From Methanofastidiosum sp964630765 (GTDB lineage: Archaea > Methanobacteriota_B > Thermococci > Methanofastidiosales > Methanofastidiosaceae), in assembly GCA_964630765.1 (NCBI GenBank), contig CAZVXE010000017.1, positions 1-23,332 on the forward strand: a stretch of DNA of 23,332 nucleotides, written 5' to 3'. Each line of letters begins with the position of its first letter. The stretch's first letter is position 1. The position numbers and the translations under genes were made by a program. Below the pieces are notes generated by a model. The model ran no database searches and was not told the origin of the DNA. It saw only the letters and a program-made list of their open reading frames with translations. This document shows, in pieces, positions 8,391 to 15,550 of the stretch.

Positions 8391-9071
8391 ATGGACAAAA
8401 GAACTTTTTATGATTTGCTTTCTGAAGGCTACGATGCAAAATATTCTGATTCTTTAAATATAAAAATGAGAAAAGAAGAAGAAAAGATATTAATGACGTT
8501 GCCATTAGGTTTGACTTTGGACATTGGCTGTGGCACAGGATACCATTCAAGGATCTTAAAGAAGAATGGGCATATAGTTGTATCTGCAGATATTTCGTTT
8601 GAAATGGTAAAGAAAGCAAAGGTTAATAATAATGGGAATTTTTTTTTAGTAGCAGATATGGAAAAACTTCCATTTAAGAGAAATACATTTGATAGTGCTG
8701 TATCTATATTTGGAGCTTTAAATCATGCCAATATTACTAATTTTAAGATGTCTTTAGACGAGTGCCTAAAAAGGGAGGGACATATCATTTTTACTGTAGG
8801 AAATATAAATAATATTCTTTGGATACTAAAATCCCTAAAACAAGGGAAAAATCCATTTAGGGCTATGAAAAAAAGAAAAGGTAAAATCTCTCTCTACCAT
8901 GGGGGAAAGAAAATATCTGTCAGGATAAGATACTATTCAAGAGAGGAAATAGAAAGAATGTTTAGTAATTATTCATTAAATATGGGGGCACTATACCCAA
9001 AATTAACTTTTCTACCAATTATAAATAATTTTGGAAGATATATTGTTTGTATAGGGCGAAAATCTTTTTAA
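8391..9071 (+). CDS. Class I SAM-dependent methyltransferase, substrate unknown
   Basis: A 226-residue Rossmann-fold methyltransferase. Motif I is LTLDIGCGTGYHSRIL (about residues 42-57), binding S-adenosylmethionine. It is followed by the acidic loop VVSADISFEMVKKAK and by motif II-like FFLVADMEKLPFKRNTFDSAVSI, with the usual LPF sequence. The pattern resembles the methyltransf_11/ubiE-like small-molecule methylases; nothing in the sequence identifies the acceptor. The C-terminal part is basic (KKRKGKISLYHGGKKISVRIR), which might contact an anionic substrate. A CATATAG box about 22 bases before the ATG suggests a leaderless message; there is no ribosome binding site. The next gene, a nitrilase-family enzyme, starts 23 bases after its stop, and a functional link is possible but unproven. 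Confidence 0.85.
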   Translation: MDKRTFYDLLSEGYDAKYSDSLNIKMRKEEEKILMTLPLGLTLDIGCGTGYHSRILKKNGHIVVSADISFEMVKKAKVNNNGNFFLVADMEKLPFKRNTFDSAVSIFGALNHANITNFKMSLDECLKREGHIIFTVGNINNILWILKSLKQGKNPFRAMKKRKGKISLYHGGKKISVRIRYYSREEIERMFSNYSLNMGALYPKLTFLPIINNFGRYIVCIGRKSF

Positions 9072-9094
9072 TTATTTTTGATAGAATAATAGTT

Positions 9095-9874
9095 ATGAAA
9101 ATTGGATTTATTCAGATGAATATTGAGCTGCTTGATGTTAAAAAGAACGTTGATAATGCTATCAAACTTATTGAAAAAAATAACGCTTCCCTTATTGTTT
9201 TACCTGAACTTTTTAACACAGGCTACAATTTTAAAAGTAAGAATGAGGTACTAGATGTTTCAGAAAAAATACCTGACGGCTACACTACAAAAACATTAAA
9301 GAATTGTACAGAGGATACAGATAAAACTCTAGTTTTTGGGATATCAGAGAAAACAGACAGAGGGTTGTATAATTCTCTGGCAATAGTTAGCAAAGGAAAA
9401 TATATCGGAAAATACAGAAAAATTCATCTTTTTTTTGATGAAAAGGATTATTTTCTCCCCGGAGATTTAGGATTTAAAATATTTGAGATAGATGACATTA
9501 AAATAGGAACAATGATATGTTTTGACTGGTTTTTCCCGGAATCTACTAGAACTTTATCTCTTATGGGGGCTGATATATTATGTCATCCTGCAAATTTGGT
9601 CATGCCCTATTGCCCCGAAGCAATGAAAACTATATGCCTTCAAAATAGAGTATACTCAATTACCTCTAATAGAGTGGGCAAAGAAAGGGGATTAAAATTT
9701 ATTGGCCAGAGCCAAATTGTAGGGCCAGATGGTAAAATTATTTTTAGAGCTTCGGAAGAAAAACAGGAGGCATATCAAGTGGAAATAGATCCATTAAAAT
9801 CAAGGGATAAAAATCTTAATTCTAAAAACAATATATTTAGTGACAGAAGGCCAGAATTTTATGGAATAATTTAG
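9095..9874 (+). CDS. Nitrilase-superfamily carbon-nitrogen hydrolase
   Basis: A 259-residue amidase of the nitrilase superfamily, hydrolysing a C-N bond of a small amide; the substrate is not evident. The catalytic Glu-Lys-Cys triad is complete: E38 in LIVLPELFNTGYNF, K109 in GKYRKIHLF, and C142 in GTMICFDWFFPESTR. The LFFDEKDYFLPGD and NRVGKERGLKFIGQSQIVGPDGKII stretches are also standard for the family. I start at the ATG at 9095 (MKIGFIQMN), because family members begin with this first beta strand. The in-frame upstream ATG at 9047 would add 16 residues and overlap the methyltransferase by 25 bases. No ribosome binding site is present. TTTTTAATTATT at about 9065-9076 could be a TATA box giving a leaderless message, so the gene may have its own promoter despite the short gap. 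Confidence 0.9.
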   Translation: MKIGFIQMNIELLDVKKNVDNAIKLIEKNNASLIVLPELFNTGYNFKSKNEVLDVSEKIPDGYTTKTLKNCTEDTDKTLVFGISEKTDRGLYNSLAIVSKGKYIGKYRKIHLFFDEKDYFLPGDLGFKIFEIDDIKIGTMICFDWFFPESTRTLSLMGADILCHPANLVMPYCPEAMKTICLQNRVYSITSNRVGKERGLKFIGQSQIVGPDGKIIFRASEEKQEAYQVEIDPLKSRDKNLNSKNNIFSDRRPEFYGII

Positions 9875-9937
9875 GCCAATATTAAGGCCCATGCAAAAAG
9901 TTTAAAAATATGTTAACTTTAACAAAGAAGGGATAAG

Positions 9938-10159
9938 ATGATAGCATTTATACTCTGTGTTGTGCAACCTGGAACTGAAGAGGATGCAATTGAAAAAATT
10001 TCTAATATGAAGAACGTCATTGAAGTCCATGAACTTTATGGCGAATATGATATGATTGTTAAGGTTAACGTAAAAGAATTAGGCGAACTTGATATTCTCA
10101 CCAGCTCAATTAGAAGAGTCCCCGGTGTACAAATGTCTTCTACAATGATCAAAAAATGA
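9938..10159 (+). CDS. Stand-alone Lrp/AsnC ligand-binding (RAM) domain protein
   Basis: A 73-residue protein consisting only of the alpha-beta ligand-binding domain of Lrp/AsnC regulators: IAFILCVVQPGTEEDAIEKI, VIEVHELYGEYDMIVKV, and IRRVPGVQMSSTMI. There is no helix-turn-helix, so it cannot bind DNA by the usual route. Such SMc-type RAM-only proteins form oligomers that bind amino acids, and they may modulate full-length Lrp proteins or enzymes. The ATG follows GAAGGGATAAG, a weak ribosome binding site, with a GTTTAAAAATATG box about 30 bases further up (9899-9911). Its TGA overlaps the ATG of trm56 (ATGA, 10156-10159), so the two are translationally coupled. Confidence 0.88.
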   Translation: MIAFILCVVQPGTEEDAIEKISNMKNVIEVHELYGEYDMIVKVNVKELGELDILTSSIRRVPGVQMSSTMIKK

Positions 10160-10692
10160 GCATTACAGTTCTTAGGATTGGCCACAGGCCCGAAAGGGAC
10201 CATCGTATTACAACTCACGTAGCATTAGTTTCAAGAACCTTTGGAGCAGATTCTATCTCAATCTGGGAAAAAGATGAAAAAATAAAACGAAGTTTAGACA
10301 GCGTTTCTAAGAGGTGGGGTGGTGAGTTTTCTGTTAATTTTGAAACATATAAGCAAGCTTTCAAAAAATTCGATGGGATATCGGTGCACTTGACTATGTA
10401 TGGAACCCCATTTGAGGAAAAGATTGACGAGATTAAAGACCTTATTTTCAATCAAAATAAAAATCTCATGATTGTAGTTGGGGCAGAAAAAGTTCCAAAA
10501 GATATTTACGAGTTATCTAGCTACAATCTTTCCGTTACAAATCAACCTCATTCTGAAATATCTGCACTTGCTCTTTTTTTAGATAGACTTCACGAGGGAA
10601 AAGAGATTAAAAAAGAATTTAAAAATGCAAAATTAAAAATTATTCCTTGTGAAAAAGGAAAAAATATTATTACTGAGGAGCCTGTGAAGTAG
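10156..10692 (+). CDS. trm56: tRNA (cytidine(56)-2'-O)-methyltransferase aTrm56
   Basis: A SPOUT-superfamily methylase that, in archaea, methylates the ribose of C56 in the T-loop of tRNA, stabilising the elbow. The 178 residues carry all family hallmarks: ITVLRIGHRPERDHRITTHV at the N-terminus, VSRTFGAD, the SVSKRWGGEF segment, GISVHLTMYGTPFEEKI, the knot VVGAEKVPKDIY, and NQPHSEISALALFLDRLHEG. Length is typical. The gene begins four bases inside the preceding RAM-domain gene, so co-translation is likely. Its last 23 bases overlap the end of the convergent gene on the minus strand (10670-10692). The protein is essentially restricted to archaea and supports that assignment for the window. Confidence 0.96.
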   Translation: MSITVLRIGHRPERDHRITTHVALVSRTFGADSISIWEKDEKIKRSLDSVSKRWGGEFSVNFETYKQAFKKFDGISVHLTMYGTPFEEKIDEIKDLIFNQNKNLMIVVGAEKVPKDIYELSSYNLSVTNQPHSEISALALFLDRLHEGKEIKKEFKNAKLKIIPCEKGKNIITEEPVK

Positions 10693-11251
10693 CTGTGTCC
10701 TGCCACATTCTCTGTTCGTATTTCCATACGCCGTTTTCCTTTTTATAGAGCTCAACGAATGACTTTGTTTCAGATCCTTGATTGTTCTTTGCAATGATAA
10801 CGCCTCTAGCTTCTGCGTCATCGCCTTGGATTGTAATTTGGCTTATATTTACAATTGTAATATTTGTTCCGTCAAATGCAGCTTTATTTAAAAGATTGGA
10901 TATATCTTCTAACTTAATGTCGTATTTATCTTTAGAATTTTGAGATACCAGATCATAGTATGCATCAATATTTCTGGTATTGTAATACTCAACGTGTAAT
11001 CTGACTGCTTCTTCAACTTTATTTTTGTCGTTTTCTTGCAAGTAAAAAAATCCAGCTATTGCAGCAATTATCAACACTAGTGCAACTGCTCCAACCATAG
11101 TTATTTTTTTCTTATCATTCAAAAATGATTTTTCTGTTTTAGTTGCGGTTGTTTTACTTTTTGTTTTTGTAGTAACGGCCTTATTAGATGCGGTCTTAGT
11201 AGTCTTAGTTATCTTTTTCTCAGCAACACTCTTCTTTTTCTTTGTAGCTAT
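10670..11251 (-). CDS. Membrane-anchored NTF2-like protein; probable ATA start
   Basis: The C-terminal domain (from VEEAVRLHVEYYNTRNIDAYY to ELYKKENGVWKYEQRMW) has the length and pattern of NTF2-like/DUF4878-type folds, preceded by one membrane helix (MVGAVALVLIIAAIAGFFYL). It is probably anchored with the domain outside the cell; the function is unknown. The first standard in-frame start is a TTG at 11122, giving 150 residues, but no ribosome binding site precedes it. The frame stays open upstream to a TAG at 11261-11263. It encodes a Lys/Thr/Ala-rich tail (ATKKKKSVAEKKITKTTKTA and onward) with no ATG, GTG or TTG. At its head GGTGAT (11255-11260) lies exactly three bases before an ATA codon at 11251, the same register as the HExxH gene's GGTGAT and ATG. 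I therefore extend the gene to 11251 (193 residues). The alternatives are a G-to-A sequence error or a recent mutation. It overlaps the end of trm56 by 23 bases. Confidence 0.7.
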   Translation of the reverse strand: MATKKKKSVAEKKITKTTKTASNKAVTTKTKSKTTATKTEKSFLNDKKKITMVGAVALVLIIAAIAGFFYLQENDKNKVEEAVRLHVEYYNTRNIDAYYDLVSQNSKDKYDIKLEDISNLLNKAAFDGTNITIVNISQITIQGDDAEARGVIIAKNNQGSETKSFVELYKKENGVWKYEQRMWQDTATSQAPQ

Positions 11252-11254
11252 ATT

Positions 11255-11260
11255 ATCACC
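11255..11260 (-). promoter_or_regulatory. Ribosome binding site GGTGAT placing an ATA start
   Basis: GGTGAT (preceded by AG) on the minus strand is complementary to the conserved 16S rRNA tail (AUCACCUCCU). Three bases later comes an ATA codon instead of ATG. Other genes here use the same site and spacing: GGTGAT then ATG after three bases at 21802-21813, and GGCGAT then ATG after four bases at 5725-5736. The site decides the start of the gene at 10670-11251. Confidence 0.6.
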
Positions 11261-11314
11261 CTAACGTGAGAAAATTAAGTAAGTTTAAAAGACTTTTGTC
11301 AATAATTTATATAT

Positions 11315-12175
11315 TCAACGCATTTTAGAGTCAATGAATTTCTGTATTTTATCGGATTCTCTTTCTCTAAAGCACAGTGGATCTTTATTATCCTTATAGA
11401 GTCCAATATTTTCTTCAAATGAATTTTTATTATTTATATAAAAAATCCCAAGTGGTAATTTTTCAGTTTCAATGGATCGCTTGAACGCTTCAATCCTATT
11501 GTGGGGGTCGTGTTTATCATCAAGGTAATATGTATTTTTTTTAAACCATTCAAATGTGTTTATTTTGTTAAACGATGGGCATTGCTGGAATATATCTATT
11601 ATCGCATATCCTTTGTGGGCAATGGCTTTTTTTAGTATTTCTTTAGTTTGTTCAATATCCCCAACAAATGCACGGGCTACAAAAGAAGCATTTAATGCAA
11701 TTGCTACGGCAATGGGATTGAAAGGTTCAAGGATAACACCTTCAACTTGTAGTGTAGTTTTAACGCCTAGCATTGTAGTGGGGGAAGCTTGTCCTTTAGT
11801 TAATCCGTAAACCATGTTATTGTGTATTATATTTGTGATATTTGGATTTCTTCTTATTGCATGGAGTATATGATTTCCACCTTCGCCATACATATCGCCG
11901 TCTCCACCTTCAGCTATTACGGTGAGATTTGGATTAATAGACTTTACTGCAGTTGCTATTGGAATGGCTCGTCCGTGTAATGTGTGAAAAGTATTTGTCT
12001 TAAAATAGTGGGGAGTTTTTGAGGATTGACCAATTCCCGAAATAACTGCAAGATTCTGAGGTTTTATTTGGAGTTCTGCAAATGTTTCTTTTAATATTCT
12101 TAATAATGTAAAGTTTCCACATCCCGGGCACCATGAAATATCAATATTTTGCAAATCAAAATCTTTAGCTTCCAT
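11315..12175 (-). CDS. korB: 2-oxoacid:ferredoxin oxidoreductase, beta subunit
   Basis: The thiamine-diphosphate-binding subunit of a 2-oxoacid:ferredoxin oxidoreductase, which oxidatively decarboxylates a 2-oxoacid to its acyl-CoA and reduces ferredoxin. It has WCPGCGNFTLLRILKE (C16 and C19, metal or cluster ligands), the SGIGQSSKTPHYF loop and the thiamine-diphosphate signature GDGDMYGEGGNH from residue 91. NMVYGLTKGQASPTTMLGVKT then corresponds to the conserved metal-binding stretch, and DIFQQCPSFNKINTFEWFK lies near the end. The 286 residues are normal for KorB-type subunits. The ATG follows korA's stop by one base, with GGAGGAA overlapping the end of korA. The order korA-korB without a separate gamma gene fits 2-oxoglutarate, branched-chain or broad 2-oxoacid enzymes; the substrate cannot be chosen from sequence alone. 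Confidence 0.92.
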   Translation of the reverse strand: MEAKDFDLQNIDISWCPGCGNFTLLRILKETFAELQIKPQNLAVISGIGQSSKTPHYFKTNTFHTLHGRAIPIATAVKSINPNLTVIAEGGDGDMYGEGGNHILHAIRRNPNITNIIHNNMVYGLTKGQASPTTMLGVKTTLQVEGVILEPFNPIAVAIALNASFVARAFVGDIEQTKEILKKAIAHKGYAIIDIFQQCPSFNKINTFEWFKKNTYYLDDKHDPHNRIEAFKRSIETEKLPLGIFYINNKNSFEENIGLYKDNKDPLCFRERESDKIQKFIDSKMR

Positions 12176-12176
12176 T

Positions 12177-13880
12177 TTATTCCTCCAGAATATCTTTTAT
12201 TCTTGTAGTAACCTCTTCAACAGAAAATGGCCTACCGTCATATTTTAATATCTTATCTTTAATCTCAAAACCTGTCTCTCGTTTTATGAGGGTTGCAAAT
12301 TGTCCTGAGACATTATTTTCTATAGCAATAACTTTCTTGGCATTAATTAGATATCCCATAACTTCTCTTGGCAGAGGATATACCTGTTTGAAATATAAAA
12401 ATCCAAGTTTGGGTTCTCTCAATTGTTTTAGTGACTCTTCTACAATGTTCCTTGTCGAGCCCCATCCTATCAAAAGATATTTGTATGCTTTTCCACCAAG
12501 GAGTTCAGGGTAAATGACTTCATTTTTGACTTGATTAAGTTTTTCATTGAATCTTTTCTCAACCATCTTTTTTCTCAGAATTGCATTTTCAGTAGTATGC
12601 CCTGTCTCATCATGTTCATTTCCAGTTTGTATCACAAGCCCTTCTCCGAACCCAGGTATGCCTCTAGGTGATACTCCTGTTTTTGTAAATTGATATCTTT
12701 TATAGCCCTCTTTTGTCTGTGTTACATATCTTTTTATCTCATATTTTTTATGGTCCAAAGATGGTATATTATACTGGGAATCCAATAAATATTGATCTGT
12801 TAGTATAAAAACAGGTATCTGGTATTTATCTGCGAAAGAAAATGCATATTTTGATAAATAAAAACAGTCCTCAATGCTACCGGGCGACAATATTATTCGT
12901 GCAAAATCTCCATGGCCAGCATATAACGCGAGATCAAGATCACCTTGTTCAGTTCTTGTTGGGAGACCTGTGGCTGGTCCTGGTCTTTGACCTATGTGAA
13001 TAACTACGGGAGTTTCAGCCATTCCTGCCAAGCTTACCCCTTCTTCCATCAAAGCAAATCCTCCCCCTGATGTTGTAATCATCCCCCTTCCACCGGCGTA
13101 CCAAGATCCAATGGCCATATTAATGGCACTTATCTCATCTTCTGATTGTTCAGCAACAACCTCAAATTCCTTTGAGTATGTAGACATAAAAGAAAGAATT
13201 CCAGTAGCAGGTGACATTGGATATCCAGAAATAAAGTTGCATCCTCCAGCGAGAGCTCCAAGTGCAACTGCATCTTTACCTGAAATTAGTATATCTTTGC
13301 TTATATCTCTTGATAGTTCCTCGCTTTTTTTCACTTTTATAGTGACTCCAGATTCGATTATCTTTTTGGCCAATTCAAATCCTTCACTTGCAGCTTCAAG
13401 ATTTTTGTTTATTATTGGCTCTCCTTTCTTTTCAAAAAATTTTGTAATAAAATTTCGGAACTCATATTCTGAAACATTAAGCATCCCACATATTATACCC
13501 GCAGTAACAGTGTTACTATAAACACTGCTCCCTATCTTCTTAGTAATTTTTGACAAAGGAATGTCAATGACTTTTTGGATATCTCCTATGATCTCTTTAT
13601 CCCCAAATATTATTGTATTATCTGAGATTCTATCTTTTAAATGATCTAAGGATTTGTTACTCAAAGCAAATAATAAATCGATTCTATCAACATACGCTCT
13701 AATGGGTTTTTGGGACACTCTAATCTCTGTAGAGTTTGAGCCACCCCTAACCCTTGACATATATTCCTTTACGGCAAATATATTGTATTTTGAACCCTTG
13801 AGTATTTTTGTTAATATATCTTCAATAGTTTCTATGCCTTGTCCAGCTTCACCACAAAGAACAATAGAAATATCTTCCAT
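12177..13880 (-). CDS. korA: 2-oxoacid:ferredoxin oxidoreductase, fused gamma-alpha subunit
   Basis: The partner of the beta subunit, with two domains in one chain. Residues about 1-175 are the gamma domain: IVLCGEAGQGIETIEDILTK, EYMSRVRGGSNSTEIRVS and VDRIDLLFALSNKSLDHL. Residues about 195-567 are the alpha (pyrimidine-binding) domain: AVALGALAGGCNFISGYPMS, VVAEQSEDEISAINMAIGSW, the TTSGGGFALMEEGVSLAGMA motif, GPATGLPTRTEQGDLDLALY, then a C-terminal domain with YLLIGWGSTRNIVEESL and ENNVSGQFATLIKRETG. The gamma-alpha fusion is normal for this subclass. There is no 8-iron ferredoxin (delta) subunit here, so electrons probably go directly to free ferredoxin through the beta-subunit cluster. 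The ATG has TAGGAGGA upstream and a strong TATA box at 13963-13975, so korA leads the operon. Confidence 0.93.
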   Translation of the reverse strand: MEDISIVLCGEAGQGIETIEDILTKILKGSKYNIFAVKEYMSRVRGGSNSTEIRVSQKPIRAYVDRIDLLFALSNKSLDHLKDRISDNTIIFGDKEIIGDIQKVIDIPLSKITKKIGSSVYSNTVTAGIICGMLNVSEYEFRNFITKFFEKKGEPIINKNLEAASEGFELAKKIIESGVTIKVKKSEELSRDISKDILISGKDAVALGALAGGCNFISGYPMSPATGILSFMSTYSKEFEVVAEQSEDEISAINMAIGSWYAGGRGMITTSGGGFALMEEGVSLAGMAETPVVIHIGQRPGPATGLPTRTEQGDLDLALYAGHGDFARIILSPGSIEDCFYLSKYAFSFADKYQIPVFILTDQYLLDSQYNIPSLDHKKYEIKRYVTQTKEGYKRYQFTKTGVSPRGIPGFGEGLVIQTGNEHDETGHTTENAILRKKMVEKRFNEKLNQVKNEVIYPELLGGKAYKYLLIGWGSTRNIVEESLKQLREPKLGFLYFKQVYPLPREVMGYLINAKKVIAIENNVSGQFATLIKRETGFEIKDKILKYDGRPFSVEEVTTRIKDILEE

Positions 13881-13962
13881 ATTCTATCCTCCTACCTATA
13901 ACCCTAAAATTCTTGATATGGTATTATGTTATTTTTCCTATCTTCTAATATGTATCATTTTT

Positions 13963-13975
13963 GTATATATATAAG
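13963..13975 (-). promoter_or_regulatory. TATA box of the korAB operon
   Basis: CTTATATATATAC on the minus strand is the best archaeal TATA match in the gap between korA and the nitroreductase gene. It predicts transcription starting near 13944, leaving a leader of about 60 bases that contains TAGGAGGA before the ATG. The rest of the gap (13881-14068) shows only AT-rich sequence and no clear structured RNA. Confidence 0.5.
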
Positions 13976-14068
13976 TTTACTTGGTCATTTTATTGGGACA
14001 TATTGAGCATTTATAATATTTTTAGAATATTTTAAAAGATAGAATTAGATTTTTCAGCCTATATGTTT

Positions 14069-14626
14069 TTAATCATGGTATCTATTCATAAAAACAAATT
14101 TATCTACTGTCAATCTTTCAGGTCTTTCTTTTTCAACTTCTTTTTGATTCTCATTCATCAGCGGATTCATTTGTGAAGAATGTTTTCCCACAATAACAAG
14201 AGTAATAACATTCATTTCATCTGGTATTCCCAGAATCTCTCTAGTTTTTTTAGGACTATATCCAGCAATTGGATGGGCAACTAATCCAAGTTCAGTTGCT
14301 CTTAAAATAATGAAAGCGGTTGCCATCCCAGTGTCAAATAAATAGTACTCTCTATCTTTTATTAAACAATCATTTTCTTTTTTAGAAAATACAACTATTA
14401 TCATTGAGGCAGCTCTTGCCCAGTCGTTATTTGTTGAAAGGGCAGAGTGCATGTTTTTTAGAACTGTAGGATCTGTAACGAATATATATCTCCATGGCTG
14501 ATTATTAAAACACGAAGGGGAAAGTCTTGCACTTTCTGCTAGAGATTTAATAATCTCTGGAGTTATTTCTATGAGCTCTAAAGATCTATAAGCTCTTCTT
14601 TCAAATATAGCTTTATTGACATCCAT
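14069..14626 (-). CDS. Nitroreductase-family flavoprotein
   Basis: A 185-residue FMN-dependent oxidoreductase of the nitroreductase superfamily. The N-terminus has the FMN-phosphate-binding pattern FERRAYRSLE, followed by ARLSPSCFNNQPWRYIFVTD (the conserved S-x-x-N-x-Q-P-W region). YYLFDTGMATAFIILRATELGL forms the dimer-core helix, and GYSPKKTREILGIPDEMNV the C-terminal flavin region. Such enzymes are usually homodimers reducing nitro compounds, quinones or flavins with NAD(P)H; the natural substrate here is unknown. There is no ribosome binding site. A CTTAAAAAG box near 14651-14659 predicts a leaderless message, and a perfect 12-base palindrome lies between that box and the start codon. It follows the acetolactate decarboxylase gene after a 95-base gap and probably has its own promoter. 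Confidence 0.9.
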   Translation of the reverse strand: MDVNKAIFERRAYRSLELIEITPEIIKSLAESARLSPSCFNNQPWRYIFVTDPTVLKNMHSALSTNNDWARAASMIIVVFSKKENDCLIKDREYYLFDTGMATAFIILRATELGLVAHPIAGYSPKKTREILGIPDEMNVITLVIVGKHSSQMNPLMNENQKEVEKERPERLTVDKFVFMNRYHD

Positions 14627-14637
14627 AATATTTCTTT

Positions 14638-14649
14638 AATATCGATATT
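14638..14649. promoter_or_regulatory. Perfect palindrome AATATCGATATT before the nitroreductase gene
   Basis: This 12-base perfect palindrome lies 12 bases before the nitroreductase ATG, between a TATA-like CTTAAAAAG (14651-14659, minus strand) and the predicted transcription start near 14629. A dimeric repressor bound there would block polymerase access, as archaeal redox or drug-responsive repressors commonly do. It is an operator candidate only; in AT-rich DNA a short palindrome can arise by chance. Confidence 0.35.
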
Positions 14650-14721
14650 CCTTTTTAAGATATATTGTGATAGGATATAAGGTAATGGATAGTCTAAAAA
14701 ATAGTGAAAAAAATATAATTA

Positions 14722-15525
14722 TTATTTACCTTTCTCTACAATTCTAACATCTTCATTTATATCGTTATCAGAATCTAAATTGTAAAAATCTTCAGTATCC
14801 GGGGCAGTCATAAAAAAGTCATGTGTATAGTCAATATGTACCTCTTGGTCATGGATTATTAATTCAAGAACATGCCCCCCTGCCTTTTTGTCTTCTGTTA
14901 AAAAGTGAAAATGATATTCTGGTACATTCATATCCCCAACATATTTAGGTATTCTAAAACCTACTAAGGTTCCCTTCACATTATTAAATTCAAAAAATCT
15001 TTGATCTTCTATAGCTTTGACTAATAGCGGGTAAGGTTTTTCTTGTTTAGGTACGCTCCTTGTCTTTATATAATCAAAATTACCTTCCACTAATATTAGA
15101 TAAAATACATTATGTGTGGGAATGTTATTGTCAATATATTCTGTGAATTGATTGTAATTTAAGGCCTCATCTATTTTAATAGATTTATCTATATCAAAAA
15201 ATGTAACTATTGCAAAAGGAGTTTTCTCATTGTCTTCAACTGGATATGCTATTCCATCTATCTTAACTTGATAGAATTTTCCATTAACTTGTATCATTTC
15301 CCCATCCAAAGAATTTAATGTTCCAAGGCCATAGTTTCCATGACTTTTAAGTTCACCAAAAGTCATGTCACCTTCATAGATCCCTTCTAAAAGAGCTTCA
15401 ATTGTCGAGTATTGATACAGTATATCTTTATTTTCTAAATTATTGTTCTTAATTTGATTTACACAACATAAAGTTGAGATTATAAGAATTAATGTAAAAC
15501 TCAATACCAATGATTTGTTTTTCAT
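14722..15525 (-). CDS. Exported alpha-acetolactate decarboxylase
   Basis: Alpha-acetolactate decarboxylase converts acetolactate to acetoin using zinc. After an N-terminal export segment (MKNKSLVLSFTLILIISTLCC) comes the full family pattern: STIEALLEGIYEGDMTFGEL, NYGLGTLNSLDGEMIQVNGK (catalytic-type E76), TPFAIVTFFD, GTLVGFRIPKYVGDMNVPEY (R191), then YHFHFLTEDKKAGGHVLE. H205, H207 and H218 have the H-x-H-x10-H spacing of the zinc ligands. The conserved residues argue for an active enzyme. The signal is lipoprotein-like with Cys at 20 and 21, but the residues before them (S-T-L or T-L-C) depart from a textbook lipobox, so a cleaved or uncleaved anchor is also possible. The ATG has GGGGCGGAT upstream. 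It begins 25 bases after the ABC ATPase stop, so it is probably the last gene of the amino-acid transporter operon. Confidence 0.9.
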   Translation of the reverse strand: MKNKSLVLSFTLILIISTLCCVNQIKNNNLENKDILYQYSTIEALLEGIYEGDMTFGELKSHGNYGLGTLNSLDGEMIQVNGKFYQVKIDGIAYPVEDNEKTPFAIVTFFDIDKSIKIDEALNYNQFTEYIDNNIPTHNVFYLILVEGNFDYIKTRSVPKQEKPYPLLVKAIEDQRFFEFNNVKGTLVGFRIPKYVGDMNVPEYHFHFLTEDKKAGGHVLELIIHDQEVHIDYTHDFFMTAPDTEDFYNLDSDNDINEDVRIVEKGK

Positions 15526-15550
15526 AATCCGCCCCGATAAAAAAAATTAA

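Noticed and set aside
9047..9094. Upstream ATG for the nitrilase gene
   Set aside because: It adds 16 residues ahead of the conserved first strand and overlaps the methyltransferase gene.
9872..9892. GGCC-AATATTAA-GGCC hairpin after the nitrilase stop
   Set aside because: The stem is only four base pairs and no T-run follows, so it is not a convincing terminator or regulator.
13111..13521. A 136-codon open frame on the plus strand inside korA
   Set aside because: It is antisense to the conserved gamma-alpha coding sequence and shows no domain of its own.
13976..14068. Possible small RNA between korA and the nitroreductase gene
   Set aside because: Only AT-rich sequence with short imperfect repeats; no stable stem or C/D-box pattern.
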